NCBI GenBank assembly: GCA_002308195.1
Contig: DBVU01000032.1
Coordinates: 1,588 to 27,139, forward strand
DNA from: Bacteroidales bacterium UBA1256
GTDB taxonomy: Bacteria; Bacteroidota; Bacteroidia; Bacteroidales; Paludibacteraceae
Length of the DNA stretch: 25,552 bases
Reading direction: 5' to 3'
The position numbers and the translations under genes are program-made. Of this stretch, positions 25,277-25,552 are shown piece after piece. Each line of letters opens with the position of its first letter. Within the stretch, counting starts at the first letter, position 1. The notes below the pieces were generated by a model. The model ran no database searches and had not been told where the DNA came from. It saw only the letters and a list, made by a program, of their open reading frames with translations.

Positions 25277-25552
25277 TTATGCTTTTGGCCAATATTTCTC
25301 TACTAAGGCTGCTTTGATGTTTACCTCTTCCGGTTTGAAATATTTAGCAAATAGTGTCCATGCGACATCCAACATTTGCACCGTATTGATGTTCACATCG
25401 ATGGCCAAAATCTCTTGCGAGTAGTCTTTTGCAAAGTTCAAGCAGCGCTCATCGTAGTCGGTCAAATCGAATCCGTTCTCCTTCTTTGTTTTGGCATTAG
25501 CAGCATCTGCGTACAGACGAACGGCCGCGTTCATCACTTGCGGATGGTCTTC
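25277..25552 (-). CDS. atpB: V/A-type ATPase subunit B, C-terminal part
   Basis: Only the last 91 codons are in the window; the gene continues beyond the right edge. The visible part ends with VEKYWPKA, like the usual ending of the regulatory (non-catalytic) nucleotide-binding B subunit of V/A-type ATPases. It includes the all-helical C-terminal domain (RLYADAANAKTKKENGF, and LDVAWTLFAKYFKPEEVNI). Order B-D-I-K matches Bacteroides; subunits E and A should lie upstream. Confidence 0.88.
   Translation of the reverse strand, partial: EDHPQVMNAAVRLYADAANAKTKKENGFDLTDYDERCLNFAKDYSQEILAIDVNINTVQMLDVAWTLFAKYFKPEEVNIKAALVEKYWPKA

Overview
The window comes from a member of the Bacteroidota, most likely order Bacteroidales and plausibly near Paludibacteraceae (the family placement is inference). 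Four things support this. Promoters follow the Bacteroidetes sigma pattern (TTTG, about 20 bp, TAnnTTTG) at six or more sites. Shine-Dalgarno sequences are mostly weak. The V/A-type ATPase operon has the Bacteroides order B-D-I-K. There is also a secreted protein with a short type IX-like C-terminal tail, plus several Bacteroidetes-only protein families. No tRNA, rRNA, CRISPR, insertion sequence or phage gene was seen; this looks like chromosomal core sequence with some lineage-specific genes.

Layout. 1-3131, plus strand: a sugar-nucleotide cassette (NDP-sugar pyrophosphorylase, GalE, class I phosphomannose isomerase) that ends in a hairpin terminator preceded by an 11-bp-periodic CGAGA repeat. 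3132-4437, minus strand: rsmD and an upstream pseudopilin-like membrane-anchored protein, divergent from the next block. 4576-8069, plus strand: an RSH (p)ppGpp synthetase without the HD hydrolase and ACT domains, recR, a small membrane protein, a BT0820-like HAD protein and a GNAT acetyltransferase. 8053-9495, minus strand: a DcaP-like outer-membrane barrel.

9625-11423, minus strand: a DASS/SLC13 anion transporter whose leader holds a textbook adenosylcobalamin riboswitch followed by a rho-independent terminator, under a Bacteroidetes promoter. The most economical reading is that B12 status controls a dicarboxylate transporter, which would fit the B12-dependent succinate-to-propionate branch. 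11506-11813, minus strand: a 46-codon small gene with its own promoter and terminator. 11814-12468 is AT-rich regulatory sequence before an XRE-type regulator (plus strand) that overlaps tail to tail with lon. 15411-16005, minus strand: a conserved hypothetical whose promoter is preceded by helically phased A/T tracts.

16257-25552, minus strand: one closely packed series, transcribed from high to low coordinates. It runs V-ATPase B (partial), D, I, K, then fabD, a membrane-anchored protein, a lipoprotein and a 900-residue secreted InlB-repeat protein, closed by a strong terminator. The gaps suggest one transcription unit or nested units joining ion-pumping ATPase, fatty-acid synthesis and envelope proteins.

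Most notable points: the B12 riboswitch on an SLC13 transporter, the doubly trimmed RSH enzyme, and the promoter-to-terminator 46-aa gene.
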